Shown here piece after piece: positions 32,499 to 39,453 of a stretch of DNA of 39,453 bases. The number at the start of each line of letters is the position of its first letter. Positions within the stretch are counted from its first letter, which is position 1. This DNA comes from Mitsuaria sp. GD03876. Its GTDB lineage: Bacteria; Pseudomonadota; Gammaproteobacteria; Burkholderiales; Burkholderiaceae_C. Location: assembly GCF_029840635.1 (NCBI RefSeq), contig NZ_JAOCCU010000056.1, forward strand, positions 1 to 39,453, read 5' to 3'. The notes beneath the pieces are model-generated. The model made no database searches. It worked only from the letters and a program-made list of their open reading frames with translations, and was not told the DNA's origin. A program made the position numbers and the translations under genes.

Positions 32499-32930
32499 TC
32501 AGGCGGGCTCGAGCAGCAGGCAGCTGCCCTCGACGGCGCGGATGACGTGGCGGCCGCCGTGCGGCGTGCCGGCGCCGATGAAGCGCGCCTGCCAGGCCGC
32601 GCCGCGGTAGCGGACCTCGGCGGTGCCGTCGGCGCGCCATTGGGCGACGTCCAGGCTCTGGCCGATGTCGAGGTTGACGTTGGGGTTCTCGCCCGCCGGC
32701 ATGCGCGGATGGCGGCGTTGGCGGCCATGCCACCAGGCGACCGCGCCGCCGCCGACGACCGCCGCGACGACCAGTTGCGCCCAGAACGGCGCGCCGAGGT
32801 GGGCCGCGATCGCCGCGGCCGCGGCGCCCAGCGCCAGCATCAACAGATAGAAGGTCGTGCCGCTGGCGAGCTCCGCCGCCACCAGCCCGCCGCAGATGAC
32901 CCACCACCAGGTGGGAAGACTCCAGTCCAT
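32499..32930 (-). CDS. NfeD-family membrane protein (short form)
   Basis: 143 aa from the ATG at 32930, with GGAGG 5 bp upstream. Two or three hydrophobic segments (WWWVICGGLVAAELASG, FYLLMLALGAAAAAIAAHL, AQLVVAAVVGGGAVAWW) precede a soluble OB-fold domain (about 80-143: LDIGQSLDVAQWRADGTAEVRYRGAAWQARF). The ClpP-like serine protease domain of long NfeD proteins is absent. These short forms (as E. coli YbbJ) partner with a stomatin-like protein, here the next gene. The OB domain probably makes that contact. Its head faces the decarboxylase gene across 245 bp. Confidence 0.9.
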   Translation of the reverse strand: MDWSLPTWWWVICGGLVAAELASGTTFYLLMLALGAAAAAIAAHLGAPFWAQLVVAAVVGGGAVAWWHGRQRRHPRMPAGENPNVNLDIGQSLDVAQWRADGTAEVRYRGAAWQARFIGAGTPHGGRHVIRAVEGSCLLLEPA

Positions 32931-33014
32931 CGCATCCTCCGGGGTGGCCGGGCGATCCATGATTCGCCCGGTCCTTGTGAAGCGGGGCAGTGTACGCCCC
33001 GGTCCGGCGCTTGC

Positions 33015-33046
33015 CGGGCGCCCCCTGAGGGGGAGTGCGGCGCCCG
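33015..33046. other. nested hairpin in the nfeD/decarboxylase divergent region
   Basis: CGGGCGCC (33015-33022) pairs with GGCGCCCG (33039-33046). Inside it CCCCC-TGA-GGGGG forms an alternative stem. It lies upstream of both start codons and has no T run, so it is more a possible DNA-level or leader element than a terminator. Confidence 0.4.
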
Positions 33047-33105
33047 CATTTACGGGCTATTGACGGCATCGCCGTTCTGTTTCCGCGACAACCCCGGATC
33101 AACAC

Positions 33106-33133
33106 TTGCGTGACACGGCTGACGCCCTACACT
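33106..33133 (+). promoter_or_regulatory. candidate promoter of the decarboxylase gene
   Basis: TTGCGT (33106-33111), a 16-bp spacer and TACACT (33128-33133), the same -10 as the rimP promoter in this window. The start point would be about 36 nt before the ATG at 33176. Confidence 0.5.
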
Positions 33134-33175
33134 TCGCGCCTTTCTTGTTTGACCCCGCCCCGATCTGGAGGCCGC

Positions 33176-35452
33176 ATGACCCCCCGTTTCCGCTTTCCCA
33201 TCGTCATCATCGACGAGGACTATCGCTCCGAGAACACCTCGGGTTTGGGCATCCGCGCCCTGGCGGAGGCCATCCAGAAAGAGGGCTTCGAGGTGCTGGG
33301 CGCGACCAGCTACGGCGACCTGAGCCAGTTCGCCCAGCAGCAGAGCCGGGCCAGCGCCTTCATCCTGTCGATCGACGACGAGGAGTTCTCCGGCAACGGA
33401 GACGGCGCGGAGCTCGATCCGGCGGTGCTGAACCTGCGCAAGTTCATCCAGGAGATCCGCTTCAAGAATGCGGACATCCCGATCTACGTCTACGGCGAGA
33501 CGCGCACCTCGCAGCATCTGCCCAATGACGTGCTGCGCGAGCTGCACGGCTTCATCCACATGTTCGAGGACACGCCCGAGTTCGTGGCGCGTCACATCAT
33601 CCGCGAGGCCAAGAGCTACCTCGACGGCCTGGCGCCGCCGTTCTTCAAGGCGCTGATGGACTACGCGCAGGACGGTTCGTACTCGTGGCACTGCCCGGGG
33701 CACTCCGGCGGCGTGGCCTTCCTGAAGAGCCCGGTCGGCCAGATGTTCCACCAGTTCTTCGGCGAGAACATGCTGCGCGCCGACGTCTGCAACGCGGTCG
33801 AGGAACTCGGCCAGCTGCTGGACCACACCGGCCCGGTGGCCGAGAGCGAGAAGAACGCCGCCCGCATCTTCAATGCGGACCACTGCTTCTTCGTCACCAA
33901 CGGCACCTCGACCTCCAACAAGATGGTCTGGCACCACACGGTGGCGCCGGGCGACATCGTGGTGGTGGACCGCAACTGCCACAAGTCCATCCTGCACAGC
34001 ATCATCATGACCGGCGCGGTGCCGGTCTTCATGACGCCCACGCGCAACCACTACGGCATCATCGGCCCGATCCCGGAGAGCGAGTTCTCGCCCGAGACCA
34101 TCCGCAAGAAGATCGCGAAGAACCCGCTGCTCAAGGGCGTGGACGCGAAGAAGGCCAAGCCGCGGATCATGACGCTGACGCAGAGCACCTACGACGGCGT
34201 GCTCTACAACACCGAGACCATCAAGTCCAAGCTGGACGGCTGGATCGACACGCTGCACTTCGACGAGGCGTGGTTGCCGCACGCGGCCTTCCACAACTTC
34301 TACGGCTCGTACCACGCGATGGGCAAGCACCGCCCGCGGCCGAAGACCGCGATGGTCTACGCCACGCAGTCGACCCACAAGCTGCTGGCCGGCATCTCGC
34401 AGGCGTCGCAGGTGCTGGTGCAGGACTCGCAGAACGTGAAGCTGGACAAGCATCTGTTCAACGAGGCCTACCTGATGCACACCTCGACGAGCCCGCAGTA
34501 CTCGATCATCGCCAGCTGCGACGTCGCGGCCGCGATGATGGAGCCTCCGGGCGGCACGGCGCTGGTGGAGGAATCGATCATCGAGGCGCTGGACTTCCGC
34601 CGCGCGATGCGCAAGGTCGAGAAGGACTACGGCAAGGACTGGTGGTTCAAGGTCTGGGGTCCGGACAAGCTGGCGTCCGAGGGCGTCGGCAAGGCCGCGG
34701 ACTGGATGCTCAAGGCCAACGAGAAGTGGCACGGCTTCGGGCCGATCGAGGCTGGCTTCAACATGCTGGACCCGATCAAGTCGACCGTGATCACCCCGGG
34801 CCTGGACATGAGCGGCAAGTTCGCCAAGACCGGCATCCCGGCCAGCATCGTCACCAAGTTCCTGGCCGAGCACGGCGTGGTGGTGGAGAAGACGGGCCTG
34901 TACTCGTTCTTCATCATGTTCACCATCGGCATCACCAAGGGCCGCTGGAACACGCTGCTGACCGCGCTGCAGCAGTTCAAGGACGACTACGACCGCAACG
35001 CGCCGATCTGGCGCATCCTGCCGGACTTCGTGGCGGCGTTCCCGCGCTATGAGCGGATGGGCCTGCGCGACCTGTGCCAGAGCGTGCACGAGGCCTATGC
35101 CTCCGGCGACATCGCGCGCCTGACGACCGAGGTCTACCTGTCGGACCTGGAGCCGGCGATGAAGCCGTCGGACGCGTATGCGCACATCGCGCACCGCAAG
35201 ACCGAGCGCGTCGAGATCGACAAGCTGGAAGGTCGCGTGACCACCGCGCTGCTGACGCCGTACCCCCCGGGCATTCCGTTGCTGATCCCGGGCGAGCGCT
35301 TCAACAAGCGGATCGTGGACTACCTGAAGTTCACGAGAGACTTCAACGCGAAGTTCCCGGGCTTCGCGACCGACGTCCACGGACTGGTCGCGGAGAAGGG
35401 CGCCGATGGCGTCACCCGCTACTACGTCGACTGCGTGATCGACGCCAAGTAA
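33176..35452 (+). CDS. arginine/lysine/ornithine decarboxylase (fold-I, AdiA/CadA type)
   Basis: 758 aa from the ATG at 33176 with GGAGG just upstream; E. coli AdiA is 755 aa. An N-terminal wing domain (1-130, receiver-like IVIIDEDYRSENTSG) is followed by the PLP core: SWHCPGHSGG (170-179), FVTNGTSTSNKMV, LHFDEAW with the cofactor Asp363, and STHKLLAG with the Schiff-base Lys402. The C-terminal part (ITKGRWNTLL, LLTPYPPGIPLLIPGE) is closer to AdiA than to CadA by my recall of those sequences, so arginine to agmatine is a reasonable guess, but lysine is possible. No antiporter gene is adjacent, unlike acid-resistance operons. A strong terminator follows. Confidence 0.9.
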   Translation: MTPRFRFPIVIIDEDYRSENTSGLGIRALAEAIQKEGFEVLGATSYGDLSQFAQQQSRASAFILSIDDEEFSGNGDGAELDPAVLNLRKFIQEIRFKNADIPIYVYGETRTSQHLPNDVLRELHGFIHMFEDTPEFVARHIIREAKSYLDGLAPPFFKALMDYAQDGSYSWHCPGHSGGVAFLKSPVGQMFHQFFGENMLRADVCNAVEELGQLLDHTGPVAESEKNAARIFNADHCFFVTNGTSTSNKMVWHHTVAPGDIVVVDRNCHKSILHSIIMTGAVPVFMTPTRNHYGIIGPIPESEFSPETIRKKIAKNPLLKGVDAKKAKPRIMTLTQSTYDGVLYNTETIKSKLDGWIDTLHFDEAWLPHAAFHNFYGSYHAMGKHRPRPKTAMVYATQSTHKLLAGISQASQVLVQDSQNVKLDKHLFNEAYLMHTSTSPQYSIIASCDVAAAMMEPPGGTALVEESIIEALDFRRAMRKVEKDYGKDWWFKVWGPDKLASEGVGKAADWMLKANEKWHGFGPIEAGFNMLDPIKSTVITPGLDMSGKFAKTGIPASIVTKFLAEHGVVVEKTGLYSFFIMFTIGITKGRWNTLLTALQQFKDDYDRNAPIWRILPDFVAAFPRYERMGLRDLCQSVHEAYASGDIARLTTEVYLSDLEPAMKPSDAYAHIAHRKTERVEIDKLEGRVTTALLTPYPPGIPLLIPGERFNKRIVDYLKFTRDFNAKFPGFATDVHGLVAEKGADGVTRYYVDCVIDAK

Positions 35453-35468
35453 CTGTCCGCCAAAAGCA

Positions 35469-35493
35469 AACAGGCCCCGAGGGGCCTGTTTTT
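35469..35493. terminator. intrinsic terminator, probably bidirectional
   Basis: AACAGGCCCC (35469-35478) pairs with GGGGCCTGTT (35481-35490), followed on the plus strand by five T (35489-35493) for the decarboxylase. On the minus strand TTTGCTTTT follows, which could serve fabI as well. Confidence 0.9.
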
Positions 35494-35546
35494 CATTCGC
35501 GGACCGCTCCACCACATTCGTGGTCCTCGCTCGGAACCGGCGGAAG

Positions 35547-35605
35547 CCGGGCCGGGGTCGACGATTTGCGGAGCCGGCGGAGCGTATGAGGAGACCCCGG
35601 CCCGG
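35547..35605. repeat. 13-bp perfect inverted repeat downstream of fabI
   Basis: CCGGGCCGGGGTC (35547-35559) is matched exactly by GACCCCGGCCCGG (35593-35605) across a 33-nt loop. It is placed between the decarboxylase terminator and the fabI stop. There is no T run. It could be a second stem for the fabI transcript or a dispersed intergenic element. Confidence 0.75.
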
Positions 35606-35635
35606 ATTTCGCCGGTGACCGGAGTCTGCCGGGCG

Positions 35636-36418
35636 TCACTCCGTGCCGGCCATCGCCCCGTGGCTGAACCCGCCGTCGACGTAGACGATTTCGGAGCTGA
35701 TGCCGCCCGCCAGGTCCGACAGCAGGAAGGCGGCGGTGTTGCCGACGTCCTCGATGGTGACGTTGCGCTTGATGGCGGCGCTTTCGGAGAACTGCTTGAG
35801 CAGCTTGCCGAAGTCCTTGATGCCGGAGGCGGCGAGCGTCTTGATCGGGCCGGCGGAGATGCCGTTGACGCGGATGCCCTTGCCGCCCAGGCCGTAGGCC
35901 AGGTAGCGGACGCTGGCTTCCAGCGAGGCCTTGGCCAGGCCCATGGTGTTGTAGTTGGGCACGAAGCGCTCGGCGCCGAGATAGGACAGCGTCAGCAGCG
36001 CGGCGCCGGGGCGCAGGCGAGATTGGGCGGCCTTGGCCATCGCCGGGAAGCTGTAGGCGGAGATATCGTGCGCGATACGGAAGTTCTCGCGCGTCATGCC
36101 GTCCAGGAATTCACCGGCGATCGCCTCGCGGGGCGCGAAACCGATCGAATGGACGAAACCGTCGAATTCGGGCCAGTGCTGGCCGAGGTCCTCGAACAGG
36201 CGTTCGATCTGGGCGTCGTCGCCCACGTCGCAATCGAACACCAGCTTGGAGTCGAATTCCGCCGCGAATTCGGTGATGCGGTCCTTGAAGCGCTCGCCCA
36301 CGTAGCTGAAGGCCAGTTCAGCGCCTTCGCGGTGGCAGGCCTTGGCGATGCCGTAGGCGATCGAGCGGTTGGACAGCACGCCCGTGATCAGCAGCCGCTT
36401 GCCGGCGAGAAATCCCAT
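35636..36418 (-). CDS. fabI: enoyl-[acyl-carrier-protein] reductase (NADH), FabI
   Basis: 260 aa, the usual length. It catalyses the last step of each fatty-acid elongation round in the cytoplasm. The N-terminal cofactor motif is [20 protein letters not shown], and CDVGDDAQI and [12 protein letters not shown] are classical. The catalytic residues Tyr146, Tyr156 and Lys163 fall at exactly the E. coli FabI numbering ([17 protein letters not shown]), so it is a bona fide, triclosan-type FabI rather than FabL or FabV. AGGAG lies 5 bp before the ATG. It faces away from rimP across 189 bp; I could not assign its promoter with confidence. Confidence 0.97.
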   Translation of the reverse strand: MGFLAGKRLLITGVLSNRSIAYGIAKACHREGAELAFSYVGERFKDRITEFAAEFDSKLVFDCDVGDDAQIERLFEDLGQHWPEFDGFVHSIGFAPREAIAGEFLDGMTRENFRIAHDISAYSFPAMAKAAQSRLRPGAALLTLSYLGAERFVPNYNTMGLAKASLEASVRYLAYGLGGKGIRVNGISAGPIKTLAASGIKDFGKLLKQFSESAAIKRNVTIEDVGNTAAFLLSDLAGGISSEIVYVDGGFSHGAMAGTE

Positions 36419-36492
36419 GTCTGCTCCTGGTATTCATTGATTCGAGGGAGGGCGGGATTCTCGCACGCCAGCCCGTGAACGATGCCGCAGCC

Positions 36493-36521
36493 TTGTCGGC
36501 ATGCTGTTTGCATAGTACACT
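36493..36521 (+). promoter_or_regulatory. rimP-nusA-infB promoter (TTGTCG-17-TACACT)
   Basis: TTGTCG (36493-36498) and TACACT (36516-36521) with the ideal 17-bp spacer. The start would be near 36528, giving a leader of about 80 nt before the rimP ATG. Confidence 0.65.
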
Positions 36522-36547
36522 TCGAGCTTCGCTGAAAAAGTGAACGG

Positions 36548-36576
36548 TGGGCGGATTCATCCAGCCCATTTTTTTT
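36548..36576 (+). terminator. leader terminator/attenuator before rimP
   Basis: TGGGCGGA (36548-36555) pairs with TCC-A-GCCCA (36560-36568; one bulged A, TTCA loop). Eight T (36569-36576) follow directly, the layout of an intrinsic terminator. It lies after the promoter and 32 bp before the rimP start codon, with no gene upstream on this strand to terminate. A competing stem CAGCC (36562-36566)/GGCTG (36577-36581) would tie up the 3' arm. Confidence 0.65.
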
Positions 36577-36607
36577 GGCTGTCCCTACAGGATAGATACC
36601 GTCGTCG

Positions 36608-37297
36608 ATGAATTTGAGCTGGCAAGCCGTTGTTGAGAAAACCGTGACCGGACTGGGTTACGAGGTGGTGGGCTGCGAACGCAGCGCCGGAGGCTTGCTG
36701 CGCGTGTACATCGACAAGCCGCTCGTCAATGGCCAGGAACCGGCGCAGCCGGTGAACGTCGAGGACTGCGAGCGCGTGACGCGCCAGCTGCGCTACGTGA
36801 TGGAGGTCGAGGAAGTCGACTACCGGCGCCTGGAAGTCTCCACGCCCGGCCTGGACCGCCCGTTGAACCACGCCGGCGACTATGCCCGGTTCCGCGGTCA
36901 CGAAGTGGAAATCACGCTGCGCGAGGCTTTCCAGGGCCGCAAGAAATACAAGGGCGTCCTGGCGGCGGCCGAGGGCGTCGCCGACGACGCGCTGGCCGCC
37001 AACACCAGCTGGCGCGTGATCTTCTCCGACGGCAAGACCGAACAGGCGCTGGACTTCGCGCTGGACGAAGTGCGTTCGGCCAAGCTGGTCCCGGAGATCG
37101 TTTTCAAGAACCGCGCGTCGGGAACGGCGAGCGGTGCCGCGGCGGGGAAAGCCGCCGCGGCGAAAAAGAACACGGGCTTGGCGCCCGGATCGGAATCTGC
37201 TGACGGAGGGGCTGCGAAGCCCAAGGCGTCGAAGAAGAAGAGCAATGCCAAGTCCCGGCAGACGGATGACAAGGTTGACGGAGGTCTCGATCAATGA
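36608..37297 (+). CDS. rimP: ribosome maturation factor RimP
   Basis: 229 aa. The N-terminal alpha/beta domain (about 1-85: [51 protein letters not shown]) and the C-terminal SH3-like domain (about 86-170) are complete. Beyond about 172 there is an extra 55-residue tail rich in Lys, Ala and Ser, not needed for the fold. RimP binds the free 30S subunit and helps S12 assembly. It is the first gene of the conserved rimP-nusA-infB operon and its stop overlaps the nusA start (ATGA at 37294-37297). Confidence 0.95.
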   Translation: MNLSWQAVVEKTVTGLGYEVVGCERSAGGLLRVYIDKPLVNGQEPAQPVNVEDCERVTRQLRYVMEVEEVDYRRLEVSTPGLDRPLNHAGDYARFRGHEVEITLREAFQGRKKYKGVLAAAEGVADDALAANTSWRVIFSDGKTEQALDFALDEVRSAKLVPEIVFKNRASGTASGAAAGKAAAAKKNTGLAPGSESADGGAAKPKASKKKSNAKSRQTDDKVDGGLDQ

Positions 37298-38772
37298 ACC
37301 GCGAACTGTTGATGCTGGTGGACGCCATCTCGCGCGAGAAGAGCGTGGAGCGCGATGTGGTGTTCGGCGCCGTTGAGGCGGCGCTGGCTTCGGCCACCAA
37401 GAAGTTGTATGGCGGCGAGGTCGACATCCGCGTGGCCATCGATCGCGACACCGGCGAGTACGAGACCTTCCGCCGCTGGCACGTCGTGCCCAACGAGGCC
37501 GGCCTGCAGAACCCCGATTCGGAGATCCTGCTGTTCGAAGCGCAGGAACAGATCGAGGACATCGAGGTCGACGACCACATCGAGGAGGGCGTCGAGTCCG
37601 TCCCGATCGGCCGCATCGGCGCGCAGGCCGCCAAGCAGGTGATCCTGCAGAAGATCCGCGACGCGGAGCGCGAGCAGCTGCTCAACGACTTCATGTCGCG
37701 CGGCGAACGCATCTTCGTCGGCACCGTCAAGCGCCTGGACAAGGGCGACATCATTGCCGAGTCGGGCCGCGTCGAAGGCCGCCTCAAGCGCAACGAGATG
37801 ATCCCCAAGGAGAACCTGCGCACCGGCGACCGCGTCCGCGCGGTGATCCTGGGCGTCGACCCGACGCAGCGCGGCCCGCAGATCATGCTGTCGCGTTCCT
37901 CGGGCGAGTTCATGAAGGAGCTCTTCGCGCAGGAAGTGCCCGAGATCGAGCAGGGCCTGCTCGAGATCAAGAGCTGCGCCCGCGACGCTGGCAGCCGCGC
38001 CAAGATCGCCGTGGTCTCGCACGACAAGCGCGTCGACCCGATCGGCACCTGCGTCGGCGTGCGCGGCTCGCGCGTGAACGGCGTGACCAACGAGCTGGCC
38101 GGCGAGCGCGTGGACATCGTGCTGTGGTCCGAGGATCCGGCGCAGTTCGTGATCGGCGCGCTGGCGCCGGCGAACGTGCAGTCGATCGTCGTGGACGAGG
38201 AGCGCCACGCGATGGACGTCGTCGTCGACGAGGAGAACCTCGCGATCGCGATCGGCCGCGGCGGCCAGAACGTGCGCCTGGCCTCGGAGCTGACCGGCTG
38301 GAAGATCAACATCATGACCGCCGAGGAATCCGCCGCCAAGCAGGCCGAGGAATCCGATTCGGTGCGCAAGCTGTTCGTCGAGAAGCTGGACGTGGACGAG
38401 GAAGTCGCCGACATCCTGATCGCCGAGGGCTTCGCCTCGCTGGAAGAAGTCGCCTACGTCCCGATGCAGGAAATGCTCGAGATCGAGGCCTTCGACGAGG
38501 AGACCGTCAACGAGCTGCGCACCCGCGCCAAGGATGCGCTGCTGACGATGGAAATCGCCCGCGAGGAGAAGGTCGAGGAGGTCTCGCAGGACCTGCGCGA
38601 CCTCGAAGGCATGACCCCGGAGCTGATCGCCAAGCTGGCGGCCGGCGACATCCACACCCGTGACGACCTGGCAGACCTGGCCGTCGACGAATTGGTCGAG
38701 ATTTCGTCCCTGGACGAGGCAGCGGCACGCGCTTTGATCATGAAGGCGCGCGAGCACTGGTTCAACGCATAA
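37294..38772 (+). CDS. nusA: transcription termination/antitermination factor NusA
   Basis: 492 aa, close to E. coli NusA (495). The N-terminal RNAP-binding domain (1-130) is followed by an S1 domain (about 135-200, [22 protein letters not shown]), KH1 and KH2 (about 230-345, [40 protein letters not shown]) and two acidic C-terminal repeats ([22 protein letters not shown] and the [19 protein letters not shown] region), the proteobacterial arrangement. It binds RNA polymerase, slows it at hairpins and promotes intrinsic termination. It may feed back on the terminator in its own leader. The infB gene follows after 80 bp. Confidence 0.97.
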   Translation: MNRELLMLVDAISREKSVERDVVFGAVEAALASATKKLYGGEVDIRVAIDRDTGEYETFRRWHVVPNEAGLQNPDSEILLFEAQEQIEDIEVDDHIEEGVESVPIGRIGAQAAKQVILQKIRDAEREQLLNDFMSRGERIFVGTVKRLDKGDIIAESGRVEGRLKRNEMIPKENLRTGDRVRAVILGVDPTQRGPQIMLSRSSGEFMKELFAQEVPEIEQGLLEIKSCARDAGSRAKIAVVSHDKRVDPIGTCVGVRGSRVNGVTNELAGERVDIVLWSEDPAQFVIGALAPANVQSIVVDEERHAMDVVVDEENLAIAIGRGGQNVRLASELTGWKINIMTAEESAAKQAEESDSVRKLFVEKLDVDEEVADILIAEGFASLEEVAYVPMQEMLEIEAFDEETVNELRTRAKDALLTMEIAREEKVEEVSQDLRDLEGMTPELIAKLAAGDIHTRDDLADLAVDELVEISSLDEAAARALIMKAREHWFNA

Positions 38773-38852
38773 CGCCCGAGCTGACACGCTCTGAAGCGAC
38801 TTCAAGCGAAACCAGACCGCTCCGCCCCACACAAGATTTAAGGATTTCAACA

Positions 38853-39453
38853 ATGGCCGTGACCACCGTCGCCCAGCTGGCCGCAGAGCTGAACAGGCCT
38901 GCGAGCACCCTGCTGGAGCAGCTCCAAGCTGCGGGCGTCAAGAAGGCGACCGCCGAGGACACCCTGAACGAAAGCGACAAGGAACGTCTGCTGGATCACC
39001 TGCGCACCGCGCATGGCACCGGCGGCGCCGAGCGCAAGAAGATCACCCTGACCCGCAAGTCGACCAGCGAGATCAAGCAGGCCGATGCCTCGGGCAAGGC
39101 GCGCACCATCCAGGTCGAGGTGCGCAAGAAGCGCGTCTTCGTCAAGCGCGAGGACGGCGTCGATGAAGCCGCCGCCGCCGCCGCGGAAGAAGCCGAACTG
39201 AAGCGCCGCGAGGAAGAAGCCCAGGCCCAGGCCGAGGCGCTGCGCCAGCAGGAAGAGGAACTCGCCCGCAAGATGCGTGAGCGCGAGGACGCCGAGCGCG
39301 CCGCCCGCGAAGCGGAAGAGAAGCGCCGCGAGGAAGAGCGCGCCGCCCGCGAAGCCGCCGAGCAGGCCGCCGCCGAAGCCGCCGCCAAGGCTGCCGCGGA
39401 AGCGGAAGCGCGCAAGGTCGCCGAGGCCGCCAAGTCCAAGGCCGAGAAGGCCG
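38853..39453 (+). CDS. infB: translation initiation factor IF-2, N-terminal part (cut by window)
   Basis: 200 codons are visible, running off the right edge. The N-terminal IF2_N domain ([24 protein letters not shown], about 1-53) is followed by a second conserved segment ([34 protein letters not shown], split over 82-115) and a long Ala/Glu/Arg coiled region typical of the variable IF-2 N-terminus. The GTPase domain would lie beyond the window. AAGGA precedes the ATG by 8 bp. It is the third gene of the rimP-nusA-infB operon. Confidence 0.96.
   Translation, partial: MAVTTVAQLAAELNRPASTLLEQLQAAGVKKATAEDTLNESDKERLLDHLRTAHGTGGAERKKITLTRKSTSEIKQADASGKARTIQVEVRKKRVFVKREDGVDEAAAAAAEEAELKRREEEAQAQAEALRQQEEELARKMREREDAERAAREAEEKRREEERAAREAAEQAAAEAAAKAAAEAEARKVAEAAKSKAEKA

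Noticed and set aside
33050-35515. 821-codon minus-strand frame over the decarboxylase gene
   Set aside because: Composition is His/Arg/Leu/Val-rich with no recognisable fold, and the plus frame is a clear PLP decarboxylase.
36540-36611. GTG-initiated 23-codon leader frame ending over the rimP ATG
   Set aside because: It overlaps the attenuator and would be attractive as a leader peptide, but it has no ribosome site and no codon pattern that suggests sensing.

Overview
The window is about 39.5 kb of very GC-rich DNA (roughly 70% GC by eye) with strong G/C bias at third codon positions. The rimP-nusA-infB order, a FabI whose residue numbering matches the enterobacterial enzyme, an NfeD/QmcA pair and an exosortase-A-type exopolysaccharide cluster all point to a betaproteobacterium of the order Burkholderiales. 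The Roseateles/Mitsuaria/Rubrivivax neighbourhood is my guess, not something the sequence proves. Because of the codon bias, almost every real gene is mirrored by long open frames on the other strand. I left these out, including one of 3,117 codons.

Region A (1-10.6 kb) is part of an exosortase-A (PEP-CTERM/EPS type) locus in two divergent operons. Leftward from 6556 run an acyl carrier protein, two exosortase-associated alpha/beta hydrolases, a secreted TPR-like protein, a DegT/DnrJ-type aminotransferase, a glycosyltransferase and a GNAT-fold protein cut by the window edge. Four-base overlaps or gaps under 30 bp link them. Rightward from 6698 run an acyl-CoA/ACP ligase, a fold-III PLP decarboxylase and an acyltransferase-3 membrane protein. 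Ligase, carrier protein, decarboxylase, acyltransferase and GNAT protein look like a kit that makes and attaches a small acyl or amino group to an exported polysaccharide. Exosortase itself is not in the window.

Region B (10.7-15.5 kb) holds an SGNH/sialate-O-acetylesterase-like membrane-anchored esterase. It is followed by two tandem paralogues, each a signal peptide, two retropepsin-like aspartic protease domains and a TPR tail.

Region C (15.5-19.6 kb) is accessory: a hipBA toxin-antitoxin pair with a readable promoter and operator and visibly lower GC, a FAD-dependent aromatic-type monooxygenase, and a DUF1203 protein.

Region D (19.7-30.5 kb) is dominated by one leftward gene for a cyclic beta-1,2-glucan synthase (NdvB/ChvB family, about 2,977 aa). 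It is translationally coupled to a previously easy-to-miss 81-aa single-span membrane protein. Upstream is a secreted right-handed beta-helix protein.

Region E (30.6-39.5 kb) is mostly housekeeping: a LysE-family exporter, tRNA-Ser(GGA) with its promoter and terminator, qmcA and nfeD, an arginine/lysine/ornithine decarboxylase, fabI, and rimP-nusA-infB. The rimP leader contains a hairpin followed by eight T residues between the promoter and the start codon. This is a candidate transcription attenuator for the operon that encodes NusA.
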